Assembly (NCBI GenBank): GCA_948330435.1
Contig: CAOJBY010000016.1
Span: 1-64,000 of the forward strand
Reading direction: 5' to 3'
DNA length: 64,000 nt
From: an uncultured Lachnoclostridium sp.
Lineage (GTDB): Bacteria > Bacillota > Clostridia > Lachnospirales > Lachnospiraceae
In this document: positions 16,637-25,912 of the stretch, piece after piece
How the letters are laid out: each line of letters starts with the position of its first letter
Position numbering within the stretch: the first letter of the stretch is position 1
Notes under the pieces: generated by a model
What the model saw: the letters and a program-made list of their open reading frames with translations, nothing else
What the model was told of the DNA's origin: nothing
The model's database searches: none
Program-made: the position numbers and the translations under genes

Positions 16637-18181
16637 TTACCGGACTTTTCTCTCCAAAATATGCCCGTTTTTCGATGCACCCAATCCCAATCCAGTAGTG
16701 TTCTGAAGCACCGCAAGGCCGCTGTCCAGCTTTTCCATCTCCGAACGCTTCACCAGATAGCCGGTGACGCGAATCACATCGCTGTCGCTGGAGTAGAAAG
16801 ACAGATATCTCAGATCCTGCCGGAAAGCACCCTTAATAATATCAAGAACAAACTCCGGATTCTTATGCACCGTCAGATCAATGGGGAAAATATCTCCCGT
16901 TCCGGAGGGGAAATACTTATGGAACCGATTGATAACCTGAAGATGGTCTATCAGTTCCTGAGGTTCTTCCCCAATGGGAATCCGTGTTCCCGGAGACACA
17001 TGCTGATCCTCCGCAAGACCCACCTGAGCATGGAGAAGATAATGTCCGCCTGTCACCTCGCAGTATGGGGCCTCGTGCTGCTTATTAAAGGCATCAATCT
17101 GGTCCATAATCTCCACCCCAAGGTTATTGGCATACTCGTCATGTCCAAACCTGCCAGTCTTACCCTCTTTTTCAAGAAGAATGTTGACACACTCTGCAAG
17201 CCCTACAAGGCCATACATAGCTGTAAAGCGTTCTCTTTGTACAAAGCCTTCCTTTACCAGAAAATGATTCTCAAAGAAGCCACTCTCTTCTACCTCAAAG
17301 CGAACTCTGGCATCCATATACCGGGCCATGATATCCATCACATAGGGAAGTTCTTTTTCTTTAAAATCCTGGATGTTTTCCGCACGCTTAGCAATATTAC
17401 CCAGAATCAGCCGACAAAGGGTATAAGAACCTCCTCCTAAAGGCAGTCCGTTGTAGCAGCTTGCAATTACATACTTCTCTGTAAGCTCACTTTTGAACAT
17501 CTTGTGATTGGCAAAGCTGGGTTTCGCACTGTGCAGGGCACAGTCAATGGCTTTCAGCATAAAGTCATCATCTGTAACACCCTCCTCATATTTGAGGGTC
17601 AGATTTGGCACTGCGTGCTCCAGTTCCGTCTCAACCTCCAGAAGCAGCCGCCCTGCTTTCGTGGGCTTCGGGCCGATATTTGCATGGGAGAAAGAATCAA
17701 GGACTGTGCGATCCACATGAATCATAAACATCCGAAGAAGCTTTCTGGCCTGTTCCTCATCCACCGTGTCAATAAAAGGTTCCAGAAGTTCGTCCAGTTG
17801 CCCCACATAAACAGGATAATTGGTGACACTGGGCACATGCTTGTAGAAGATCAAAAGACCGTTCAGAGCCTCGTAGAGATCTGTCGGGGCCGGAAGCTGC
17901 AAAAACTTACAGCCCTCTTTCATAAACTTGGCATAATCCGGTGCAATATAACGGGGGCGTACAGGTGCATGGCCCTCGGAAAGGTCACAAATGCACTGTT
18001 TATCAATACCCACATTCAAAAGCTCATCCAAACCTTCCGGCAGATCCAGAACCTCCATCAAAGAATCAGCCTGACCTGCAAGGTTGGTCAGTTTCTGCTC
18101 ATGAGTCAGAGTCGGACTCTCGATAATCTCCAGAATCCTCCTTCTGGTCTCATTCACTCGTTCCATAGAAATATCTCTCAT
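16637..18181 (-). CDS. yjjI: Glycyl radical enzyme of the YjjI family
   Basis: The 514-residue protein is shorter than pyruvate formate-lyase but carries the C-terminal glycyl-radical box VIRVTGYLVKR, with the radical expected on Gly474, 40 residues from the end. Cys in VIASCYNGLPLGGGSY is a candidate thiyl residue; this assignment is tentative. YjjI enzymes sit next to deo genes in Escherichia coli too, and their reaction was not established to my knowledge. Its activase YjjW is encoded four genes downstream. The ATG at 18181 follows AAGGAGAG; the longer start at 18223 is rejected. The upstream sequence CGGAACTGTAAAAGGAG resembles the tail of the family 1 repeat. Confidence 0.93.
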   Translation of the reverse strand: MRDISMERVNETRRRILEIIESPTLTHEQKLTNLAGQADSLMEVLDLPEGLDELLNVGIDKQCICDLSEGHAPVRPRYIAPDYAKFMKEGCKFLQLPAPTDLYEALNGLLIFYKHVPSVTNYPVYVGQLDELLEPFIDTVDEEQARKLLRMFMIHVDRTVLDSFSHANIGPKPTKAGRLLLEVETELEHAVPNLTLKYEEGVTDDDFMLKAIDCALHSAKPSFANHKMFKSELTEKYVIASCYNGLPLGGGSYTLCRLILGNIAKRAENIQDFKEKELPYVMDIMARYMDARVRFEVEESGFFENHFLVKEGFVQRERFTAMYGLVGLAECVNILLEKEGKTGRFGHDEYANNLGVEIMDQIDAFNKQHEAPYCEVTGGHYLLHAQVGLAEDQHVSPGTRIPIGEEPQELIDHLQVINRFHKYFPSGTGDIFPIDLTVHKNPEFVLDIIKGAFRQDLRYLSFYSSDSDVIRVTGYLVKRSEMEKLDSGLAVLQNTTGLGLGASKNGHILERKVR

Positions 18182-18259
18182 AATCTCTCTCCTTTTACAG
18201 TTCCGCTTCAGCCCTCCTGGCACCCTTTAAATAGATGAGCTTCCGCTGTTTTTTATATT

Positions 18260-19195
18260 TTATTTTGATTTCACAAAGATCTTTCCATTTGCCGCCGGTG
18301 TATGTGCTTTTCCTACGAAGAGTACCAATGCCAGAATCGTCACAATGTATGGAATCATGGAGATCAGATTTGGGGAAATGGTATTGCTCTGTCCCGCCAG
18401 CGTCTTGATGCCGCTGCAAAGCCCGAACAGCAGACAGGCTTTCATAGCTCCTCCCGGAGAAAACTTTCCGAAGATAACTGCTGCAATAGCGATAAAGCCC
18501 TGCCCTACAATTACACTGGGACGGAACTGATTGATGGTTGCCAGAGTTACAAAGGCTCCTCCCAGTCCTGCCAAAAAGCCGGAAAGGATCACACAGATAT
18601 AGCGAACCTTATACACGTCAATTCCCAATGACTCACATGCTTCCGGATGCTCTCCCACCGCTCTTAAATGTGCACCGAACTTGGTTTTATAGAACACAAA
18701 CCAGCAGACCAAAGCCAAGATAAACACCAGGTATGCCACAGAATAAACATTCAGCACATTACTCCAGAACGATCCGGTGGGAAATACTCCCTCAAAAAGT
18801 TTTGGCAGCTTACAGCTGGTATCCATAGCTGGCGTGTCCGAAGAATTATCAAACATTGCCTTGCAAAGGAATATGGCAAGGCCGGGTCCAAGGAAGTTAA
18901 TAGCTGTTCCGGCAATGGTCTGATCCGCATGGAATGAAATGCATGCCACTGCATGGATCACACCAAACAAAGCCCCTGCCAGCCCTGCACAGAAGAAAGC
19001 GATCCATCCGTTTCCCGATACCAGTCCCATGACAGCCCCTGTAAAAGCTCCGATTGTCATCATTCCCTCAATACCAATGTTTACAACACCGCTGCGTTCT
19101 GAGAAACAGGAGCCGAGAGCTGCCAAAAGAAGCGGTGGTGTGGCAATCAGTGTTGCATTGATAAGCAGACCAAGATTTTTAATTAAGACATCCAT
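18260..19195 (-). CDS. nupQ: Nucleoside ABC transporter permease, second subunit
   Basis: The 311-residue membrane protein of the BPD_transp_2 family resembles NupQ/BmpC permeases of BMP-type nucleoside importers. It has about eight to ten hydrophobic helices and the motifs NIGIEGMMTIGAFTGA, TIAGTAINFLGPG and GQGFIAIAAVIFGKFSPGG. The ATG at 19195 is used because it begins one base after the nupP stop; the longer frame to 19273 runs inside nupP. With NupP it forms the membrane channel. It is the last of four transport genes and is followed by yjjI. Confidence 0.93.
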   Translation of the reverse strand: MDVLIKNLGLLINATLIATPPLLLAALGSCFSERSGVVNIGIEGMMTIGAFTGAVMGLVSGNGWIAFFCAGLAGALFGVIHAVACISFHADQTIAGTAINFLGPGLAIFLCKAMFDNSSDTPAMDTSCKLPKLFEGVFPTGSFWSNVLNVYSVAYLVFILALVCWFVFYKTKFGAHLRAVGEHPEACESLGIDVYKVRYICVILSGFLAGLGGAFVTLATINQFRPSVIVGQGFIAIAAVIFGKFSPGGAMKACLLFGLCSGIKTLAGQSNTISPNLISMIPYIVTILALVLFVGKAHTPAANGKIFVKSK

Positions 19196-19196
19196 T

Positions 19197-20264
19197 CTAC
19201 TTTCCCTCCTTCTTTGTAAAGCGTGCCAATAACGTACGGAATACATGGGAAATGGCAATAAAGAGAATAACACATCCCATAATAATATTTACCACCTCAG
19301 AGGGTGCTTTTACCATACTCAGTTTTGAACCGCCATACTTCATAGCCCCATAGAAAATGCCCGAGAAAATACAGCCAACGGGACTGGAGGATCCAATAAG
19401 AGCCACTGTGATCCCCTCGAATCCAAAGCCTTCCTGGCCAGCGAACTGGCTTAATCGTCCTGCCATACCCAGGATCTGTACCGCACCGCCAAGTCCTGCC
19501 ATTGCCCCGGATATTCCAAGGGCTGTCAGTACAGAGGCATCCGCATTGATTCCTCCATATAAGGCACCATTACTGTTAAATCCCACCGCCTTTAGCTTGT
19601 AGCCCAAGGTTGTCTTTTCAATAATCACCCAGATAATAATTGCCGCCACAATAGCCAGGACAATCCCCCAGTTAGCTGAATTACAGTCAAGGGCCTTTCG
19701 CAGCCCCTCCGGAAACAGGATCCTGGCTGAATCCAGCACATCCTTGGTGGCCTCACCGCCTCCTTCTTTGTGAATGATTTCCAGATTCACTACATAATTG
19801 GAGAGATAGAAAGCAATCCAGTTAAACATAATGAAAGAGAGAACTTCATGAATCCCCCTCTTTACTTTCAAAAGACCAACGAATAAAGACCAAATACAGC
19901 CGGCAGCCGCTGCTCCGATGATACATAAGGGCACATGAATCCAGGCCGGAACATCAACAAGAATTCCAATACTGCAGGCGGTCAGGGCCCCCACTACAAA
20001 CTGCCCTTCTGCTCCGATGTTAAATACACCGGTCCGGAACGAAAAGGCCACGCTCAGTCCCGTAAAGATCAGGGGGCTTGCATAGATCAGCGTCCAGACA
20101 AGATATTTGGGCTTTCCGAAAATGCTGCTCAAAAGCTTTCCGTATGCCACAACCGGACTGATTCCCGCAATCATCAAAAAGACTGCTCCGATAATGAATC
20201 CTGCCAGAATGGCAATCAGGGTATAGAGTACATTACTTTCCAAAATACTTTTCTTCTTATTCAT
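19197..20264 (-). CDS. nupP: Nucleoside ABC transporter permease, first subunit
   Basis: The 355-residue protein of the BPD_transp_2 family has an N-terminal helix (VLYTLIAILAGFIIGAVFL) and the family motif VFNIGAEGQFVVGALTA, then TVALIGSSSPVGCIFSG near the C-terminus. It pairs with NupQ as the membrane part of a BMP-type nucleoside importer. Its start overlaps the nupO end by eight bases and its stop abuts nupQ, so translation is coupled. The start carries a GGAGGTAAG-type site within nupO. Confidence 0.93.
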   Translation of the reverse strand: MNKKKSILESNVLYTLIAILAGFIIGAVFLMIAGISPVVAYGKLLSSIFGKPKYLVWTLIYASPLIFTGLSVAFSFRTGVFNIGAEGQFVVGALTACSIGILVDVPAWIHVPLCIIGAAAAGCIWSLFVGLLKVKRGIHEVLSFIMFNWIAFYLSNYVVNLEIIHKEGGGEATKDVLDSARILFPEGLRKALDCNSANWGIVLAIVAAIIIWVIIEKTTLGYKLKAVGFNSNGALYGGINADASVLTALGISGAMAGLGGAVQILGMAGRLSQFAGQEGFGFEGITVALIGSSSPVGCIFSGIFYGAMKYGGSKLSMVKAPSEVVNIIMGCVILFIAISHVFRTLLARFTKKEGK

Positions 20265-21801
20265 GCGTCTTACCTCCTGCCATCATAAAGCCCAGTTCTT
20301 TTTCGTCTGCGTCTTTTCCTGACACACTTCCGGTTATCTGTCCGTCAAAAATAACCTCAATCCGATCGGACAGGCTCATAATCTCATCCAATTCAAAGGA
20401 TACCAGAAGTACCGCATGATTCTTGTTCCGCTGTTCTACCAGATACTTATGTACAAACTCTATGGCTCCCACATCCAGACCCCGGGTAGGATTTACCGCA
20501 ATCAGAAGTTCCTTGTCGTTTGTTACCTCCCGGGCAATAATAACTTTCTGCTGGTTTCCTCCGGAAAGAGTTCCTGCCAAAGCTCCCGCACTGCCTCTGG
20601 GCCGGATATCAAACTTCTCCTCCAACTCCAAAGCGTGCTCACGAATCGCTTTTCGGTTCAGAATCCTTTTGCTGGAAAAGGGCTCCTCCTCAAAATGCTG
20701 GAGAATCAGATTGTCTTCATTGGAAAAGTCCAGAATCAGTCCATGCTTCTGGCGGTCAGCAGGAATACTGGAGATCCCACTGTCAAAGGTCTCTCTGGGA
20801 GATTTGTTAAATACATCCTTTCCAAGTACTTTTATTTCTCCCGCATCTGCCTTGCGAAGTCCCGTCAGTACCTCCACCAGTTCCGTCTGTCCATTGCCAT
20901 CCACACCGGCAAGTCCTACGATCTCCCCTCTTCTTACATTCAGATTGAGACCTTTTAATATCTCTACATCCCGGTAATCCCTAGCATGAATGTTTTTAAC
21001 TTCCAGAACAATCTCACCGGGAATCATTTCTTTCTTCTCAACAGTAAAGCTGACATCACGGCCCACCATCATGGCCGCCAGTTCGTTTTCATTCACCTCA
21101 TCCACTTTTACAGTACGAATATATTTTCCCTGGCGAATAATGGTACAGGTGTCCGCACAGGCAGTAATCTCTTTCAGCTTATGAGTAATGAGAATCACGC
21201 TCTTGCCGTCTGCCGTCAGGTTCTCGATAATCTCCATCAGTCCTTCGATCTCCTGAGGAGTCAGGGAAGCTGTAGGCTCATCCAGTATCAGTGTATCTGC
21301 ACCCCGATAAAGAACTTTCAGAATCTCCACCCTCTGCTGCATACCTACGGAAATATCTTCTACCTTTGCATCCGGATCCACTTTCATCCCGTAGCGCTCC
21401 GAAAGTTCCAGAACCTTGTCCCGGGCTGTCTGGTGATCAATCACAATCCCTTTTACAGGCTCTACTCCCAGGATAATGTTATCCGCCACAGTAAAAGGCT
21501 GTATCAGCATAAAATGCTGATGAACCATACCAATCCCCATATCAATAGCTTCCTTCGGGCTTGAAAACTGGACCTCTTCTTCATTGATAAAGATCTGTCC
21601 GCTGGTAGGCTTATACAAACCACAGAGCACATTCATCATGGTGCTCTTGCCTGCACCGTTCTCCCCTAAGATGGCATGGACCTCTCCTTTGTGTACTGTC
21701 AGGTTGATGTGGTCATTGGCTGTAAAATCCCCAAATTTCTTTACAATATCCTTCATCTGGATGACAATTTTGCTTTCATCCATGTGACTCACTTTTCCCA
21801 C
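20257..21801 (-). CDS. nupO: Nucleoside ABC transporter ATP-binding protein (double NBD)
   Basis: The 514-residue ATPase has two nucleotide-binding domains in tandem, as in sugar and nucleoside importers. The first has Walker A GENGAGKS, signature ISVGMQQRVEIL and Walker B DTLILDEPTA; the second has a degenerate Walker A (GVDGNGQTE), signature LSGGNQQKVI and AVNPTRGLD. It powers nucleoside uptake through NupPQ. A GTG start at 21801 sits eight bases after a perfect AAAGGAGG, which is better than the internal ATG at 21783. A 17-bp hairpin separates it from the upstream BMP lipoprotein gene. Confidence 0.95.
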   Translation of the reverse strand: MGKVSHMDESKIVIQMKDIVKKFGDFTANDHINLTVHKGEVHAILGENGAGKSTMMNVLCGLYKPTSGQIFINEEEVQFSSPKEAIDMGIGMVHQHFMLIQPFTVADNIILGVEPVKGIVIDHQTARDKVLELSERYGMKVDPDAKVEDISVGMQQRVEILKVLYRGADTLILDEPTASLTPQEIEGLMEIIENLTADGKSVILITHKLKEITACADTCTIIRQGKYIRTVKVDEVNENELAAMMVGRDVSFTVEKKEMIPGEIVLEVKNIHARDYRDVEILKGLNLNVRRGEIVGLAGVDGNGQTELVEVLTGLRKADAGEIKVLGKDVFNKSPRETFDSGISSIPADRQKHGLILDFSNEDNLILQHFEEEPFSSKRILNRKAIREHALELEEKFDIRPRGSAGALAGTLSGGNQQKVIIAREVTNDKELLIAVNPTRGLDVGAIEFVHKYLVEQRNKNHAVLLVSFELDEIMSLSDRIEVIFDGQITGSVSGKDADEKELGFMMAGGKTHE

Positions 21802-21874
21802 TCCCCCTACCTCCTTTTATCTTTGCTTTGTGTTGAAGAAACTTCAATATAAATTTTCTTTTCCAAAAAGAGCA

Positions 21875-21922
21875 AGCGCCAGGACCGCTTTCATCCTATA
21901 AGTTAAAAGCAACCCCGACGCT
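21875..21922 (-). other. Strong hairpin between nupN and nupO
   Basis: On the minus-strand RNA, AGCGTCGGGGTTGCTTT pairs with AAAGCGGTCCTGGCGCT over 17 positions using only Watson-Crick and G-U pairs, with a 14-base loop. There is no U-run. It is placed where stem-loops often protect the binding-protein message or reduce read-through into the ATPase and permease genes. Confidence 0.75.
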
Positions 21923-21972
21923 CACACAATTTCATTTTATAATGCTCAAAAAAGCTGTTTTATCTACCTCGA

Positions 21973-23094
21973 TTAATCCAGCTCATATACATCACCGTGT
22001 GCAGCCTCGAACTCTTCCTGAGAAGAGGGTACTACGACTTCACCGTTGATAATCTTTTCTTTCACTTCCTCAATTGCCGCAACCACATCAGCCGGAAGCA
22101 GATCCTGTGTAGGTGCAATATCCACGCCGCCTGCAGCCAGATCATATGTATGGATTCCGCTCTCAAGAGTTCCACCAATAACAGCTTCTACTGCATCATA
22201 TACAGCATTGTCTACTCTCTTCATGGCAGAGGTGATAATGGTTTCTGGTGCCAGACTGGACTGATCACTGTCCACACCGATTGCATAAACGCCGTCTGCC
22301 TCCTTACATGCCTCAATAACGCCAAGACCGGTTCCGCCTGCAGCATGGAAGATGATATCCGCACCGTTGGTAATTGCCGTGTTAGCATTGCTCTTGCCGC
22401 CTGCCGGATCTGCAAAAGAGTCCGCATTAAACTGCTGAATCTTTACATCCGGATTCGCATCCAGTGCACCTGCACAGTAGCCGTATCCGAACAGATTCAT
22501 GTTATCGTTTGCCATACCGATCACAAAGCCGATGTTGTTTTTCTCCGTCATAAGGCCTGCCACATAACCTACCAGATAGGAGGCCTGTTCCTGCTTAAAC
22601 ATCAGACAAGTAACATTGTCAAGCTCGATAGTAGCATCATCAATGATGGCGAACTTCACATCCGGATTCGCCTCTGCTGCTGCCTTGGTAGCGTCTGCAA
22701 GCATATAACCTACACAGATAATGAGATCATAGTCCTCATCCACAAATGCCTCAATGTTGGGTGCATAGTCTGCGTCTGTCTTAGACTCCAGGTAGTTAGC
22801 CTCAACGCCCAAATCTGCGATGGCTCTCTGAAGGCCTTCCCATGCAGACTGGTTGAAAGAACCATCATTCACACCACCTACGTCTGTAATAAGACCAATC
22901 TTAAAGTCCGCACCGTTTCCTGACGGAGCCTCCCCATCGGACTGTGCCGGAGCTTCTGCCTCTGCATCATCGCCGGCCTGCTCACTGCTTTCTGCCGGAG
23001 CTTCTGTCTCCTGATCTGAAGAGCCTCCCCCACATGCAGCCATAGTTGCGACCATTGCTGCAGTTAACAATACTGCCAGTAATTTCTTTTTCAT
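21973..23094 (-). CDS. nupN: BMP-family nucleoside-binding lipoprotein
   Basis: The 373-residue protein starts with a lipoprotein signal (lipobox MAAC, then GGGSS) and an acidic linker. The mature part is a BMP/PnrA domain: ADFKIGLITDVGGVNDGSFNQSAWEG, GYMLADATKAAAE, VGYVAGLMT and IIFHAAGGTGLGVIEA. These proteins bind purine or pyrimidine nucleosides for an ABC importer. It is the first gene of the ten-gene operon; catabolic genes downstream agree with nucleosides as substrate. The start follows GGAGAG. The 200-base region upstream contains a stem-loop leader. Confidence 0.95.
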   Translation of the reverse strand: MKKKLLAVLLTAAMVATMAACGGGSSDQETEAPAESSEQAGDDAEAEAPAQSDGEAPSGNGADFKIGLITDVGGVNDGSFNQSAWEGLQRAIADLGVEANYLESKTDADYAPNIEAFVDEDYDLIICVGYMLADATKAAAEANPDVKFAIIDDATIELDNVTCLMFKQEQASYLVGYVAGLMTEKNNIGFVIGMANDNMNLFGYGYCAGALDANPDVKIQQFNADSFADPAGGKSNANTAITNGADIIFHAAGGTGLGVIEACKEADGVYAIGVDSDQSSLAPETIITSAMKRVDNAVYDAVEAVIGGTLESGIHTYDLAAGGVDIAPTQDLLPADVVAAIEEVKEKIINGEVVVPSSQEEFEAAHGDVYELD

Positions 23095-23119
23095 ATGTTT
23101 CTCTCCTTTTCTTTTTTGG

Positions 23120-23168
23120 CTTACGCCAGAAGCTTATCCAGCCCACAGGCTCTGCCCTCTGGCATAAG
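23120..23168 (-). other. Stem-loop in the nupN leader
   Basis: On the minus strand CTTATGCCAGA pairs with TCTGGCGTAAG, and the loop contains a second stem AGCC/GGCT. It lies about 25 bases before the ribosome site and so is within the leader of the nucleoside operon. It matches no purine or other riboswitch consensus that I can recall. It may be a repetitive element or an operator. Confidence 0.5.
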
Positions 23169-23293
23169 GACAAAATCACTGCCATGGTTTGGACAATCTC
23201 CTTAGTATTATCTTAACATCTTTGGAGCGAAAAGGAAAGATGCAATTTATAACTATTTTATTTCAATTTCTTACGATCCGTAGCAGATGGGTT

Positions 23294-25912
23294 CTACTCC
23301 ACCTCCCGCAATCGTTCCACCACGCTTTGTTTCTCCACGGTGCGGTAAGCCAGTACGGGAATCAAAACGCCCAGTGACAAAAATACAAGCAGCATTGCAA
23401 AGATCGGCCACCAGATCCATTTTGCCGTAAAGAACCAGAGCAGGTACTCCAACTGCCTTAACACCAGATTTTGCAGCATAAGGCTTAAGAGCAGGGACAC
23501 CAGGATTGCCATGAACCCATAAGTACAGCCCTCCAGAATCAGCATCCGCTTTACTTGCCGTCCGGTCATTCCAATGCTCCTGAGTACCGCAATCTCCCGC
23601 CGCCTTGCCCGGATTCCCGTCACAATGGCATTGATGTAGTTTAAGATACCTACCAGTGCCACTACCAGGCTGGCTGCCCCTCCCACAAGGAAAAACATCC
23701 GGCGGAAAGACTCAAACTGATCGCTGTAGCCCTTTTTTGATTCATAATCAAGAGATGGGGCGTTCTTCTCTGTATAATGCTCAAGGAAATCCTCCATTGC
23801 CGGGACGGCATCCTCCTCCATATTCATCACATAGCACATGCGGGCAGCGTCCTCCCCCTTTTCCACTTTCAGAATGTCGGAAGCCATAACAAAATTGATT
23901 CCGCCATACCTGCGTAACGTCAAAGAGCTGGGCAATACGGCCGTTGCACCGATGGTATAGGTTTTTTCATGGCTTTTGTGGACAATCAGTTCTGCATCCA
24001 CATCCTCTCCGATATATTCATAATCATCTGCAAAGGAAAAGGTTACCTCATCCCCCACAGAATAAGCCGCCCTTTCCATGTAAGGAACCCCATAATCATC
24101 CGCATGTATAATCTGAATTACCGTGTCTCCCTTTTTCAGTTCCTCGTAATCCAACTGTCCCTCTGCAAATTTCAGGTATTGAAAGGGAACCTCATCCAAT
24201 CCATAGATCACTGCAGTTGCTTCCATCCAGTCATCGTCATTCATGGCCTGTATCTCATTATCCAGTGTATTAAGCTGTATGGCCGCCAGGGTTTGAAGAT
24301 ACTGCTTCTTCGTCAGGGATACCTTTGTAATTCCAACATCATTGTAAACAAATCCGGCTTCTTTGATCCCCTCCTGACTGTTCACTGCCTGAATAACGGT
24401 ATCGTCAAGCTCCTGATTTTTGCTTCCAAACCTGCTTTTAAATAAATCCTCGTGGGCAATCAGGTAGTCGGATGTCACAAATTTGCCTACAAATTTGTTC
24501 ATATCAAAGCCTGCGGAAAATGCACTTACGCCATAGAGCAGGACAACGCTTAAGGCCAGAGACAGGATCACGAGAATGGTTCTCTTCCAGCTTCTCCCCA
24601 GATTGGCCAAGGCCATATTCAACATCCTGGATCCCTGTTTTTCTTTCCTTTTCAGGCGTTTTCCGGGAAGAGATGCTTCTACATAGCGGACAGCTTCTAC
24701 CGGGGAGACAGCTGCCGCCATTTTCCCGGGCTTGCGGCAGCTTACAAGTACGGTAAAAAGGGAAAACAAGGCTGCCCCTATGAAGATCCAGGGATTTAAA
24801 GTCAGGTAGGACTTACTCTCTGACATATTACGCATAACCAGTGCCGTTATCTGATTTCCGGCCAGATAGCCTAAAGCAAGTCCCAGGGGCAGGCCCAGTA
24901 TGCAGAGCTTGAAAGCCTGATAGCGAATCAGGGCCTTTATCTGCCGGCCTGTGGTTCCGATGGTTTTTAACAGCCCATAGTAACGAATATCGCCGGATAC
25001 GGATATCAGAAAAATGTTATGAATAATGAGATATCCTGTGAAAACAATCATCAGGCACAAAAAGATGACGGCCACCATATTCAGGAGTTCTCCGCCCATA
25101 TCCGTGTGGGTGCTTAGATAAGCCCAGTTGACTCCGGTACGCAGATAATTTTCCGCCATGGGATCTTCCGTATTATAGCCGTTGTCCTCTGCGATTTTAC
25201 GAAGATTTTCCTCAATGTTCCGGCTGTTTTCAAAGCAGATATTTATATTCCATGTTCCGGCTCCCATGGATTCCATAAGGGAATCCGGCTCATGCTCTGA
25301 GAGCATTTCATCTACAAATGCTTCCGACAGCCACATTTCACTGACCATAGCCGCCCCGTCACGCTCCCAGAAGCCGCTTAAGGTAAAGGTCTCTTCCCAT
25401 GTCTCTCCGTGAAAGACAAAGGGGACGGAGATCTTCTCTCCCACCTTATGGGGAACACCCAGAAGATCCAGCACTCGTGTGTCCGTGGCCAGCTCCATTT
25501 TCTCTCTTGGCATACTCCCGGTTGTGGGGGTACAGAAGAACATATCTGCTCCCACATCATCCGCATAGCGTACTTCTACTCTTTCCTTGGAAAATACGCC
25601 ATTCTCCAGGGCAGTCAGTGTTTTATCGGTTCCGCATTTTGCTATCAGGGGATGGGTTATCAGAGCTTCCTTTTGTTCCTCTGTCACATTTTTGAAGCCA
25701 CCGTGGGCATAACCACCTACCTGCCGCATGGTGCTTTGCTCGGTAGAATATTTTATGGAAATGGCCGCTGTGAACAGGGCACTGAATAAAAGAGTCGTCA
25801 AAATGATGGCAATGACTGCCATGATGTTTCGGGTCCTGTTGGCTGCAAAGCTTCTGTCTGCCAGGCGGCGTATAGTTTTTTGATTCTTTACACGCAGCAT
25901 ATTACTCACCAT
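23294..25912 (-). CDS. FtsX/MacB-type ABC transporter permease (872 aa)
   Basis: This is a large permease with two FtsX domains. The first helix is NIMAVIAIILTTLLFSALFTA, followed by an extracellular domain of about 200 residues. A helix group then contains FLISVSGDIRYYGLLKTIGTTGRQI. A second helix starts near residue 440, a second extracellular domain follows, and a C-terminal helix group contains GIRARRREIAVLRSIGMTGRQV. These paired LKTIGTTGRQ/LRSIGMTGRQ coupling loops dock the ATPase. The family exports lipids or peptides or gives antimicrobial-peptide resistance. Its start overlaps the ATPase stop by 11 bases. The two-component genes at 28258-29878 are probable controllers, by analogy with the intact module at 46938-51907. 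Confidence 0.92.
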   Translation of the reverse strand: MVSNMLRVKNQKTIRRLADRSFAANRTRNIMAVIAIILTTLLFSALFTAAISIKYSTEQSTMRQVGGYAHGGFKNVTEEQKEALITHPLIAKCGTDKTLTALENGVFSKERVEVRYADDVGADMFFCTPTTGSMPREKMELATDTRVLDLLGVPHKVGEKISVPFVFHGETWEETFTLSGFWERDGAAMVSEMWLSEAFVDEMLSEHEPDSLMESMGAGTWNINICFENSRNIEENLRKIAEDNGYNTEDPMAENYLRTGVNWAYLSTHTDMGGELLNMVAVIFLCLMIVFTGYLIIHNIFLISVSGDIRYYGLLKTIGTTGRQIKALIRYQAFKLCILGLPLGLALGYLAGNQITALVMRNMSESKSYLTLNPWIFIGAALFSLFTVLVSCRKPGKMAAAVSPVEAVRYVEASLPGKRLKRKEKQGSRMLNMALANLGRSWKRTILVILSLALSVVLLYGVSAFSAGFDMNKFVGKFVTSDYLIAHEDLFKSRFGSKNQELDDTVIQAVNSQEGIKEAGFVYNDVGITKVSLTKKQYLQTLAAIQLNTLDNEIQAMNDDDWMEATAVIYGLDEVPFQYLKFAEGQLDYEELKKGDTVIQIIHADDYGVPYMERAAYSVGDEVTFSFADDYEYIGEDVDAELIVHKSHEKTYTIGATAVLPSSLTLRRYGGINFVMASDILKVEKGEDAARMCYVMNMEEDAVPAMEDFLEHYTEKNAPSLDYESKKGYSDQFESFRRMFFLVGGAASLVVALVGILNYINAIVTGIRARRREIAVLRSIGMTGRQVKRMLILEGCTYGFMAILVSLLLSLMLQNLVLRQLEYLLWFFTAKWIWWPIFAMLLVFLSLGVLIPVLAYRTVEKQSVVERLREVE

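Noticed and set aside
22982..23185. 67-codon minus-strand frame overlapping the nupN start
   Set aside because: It covers the leader hairpin and the signal peptide of nupN in another frame and lacks a ribosome site.
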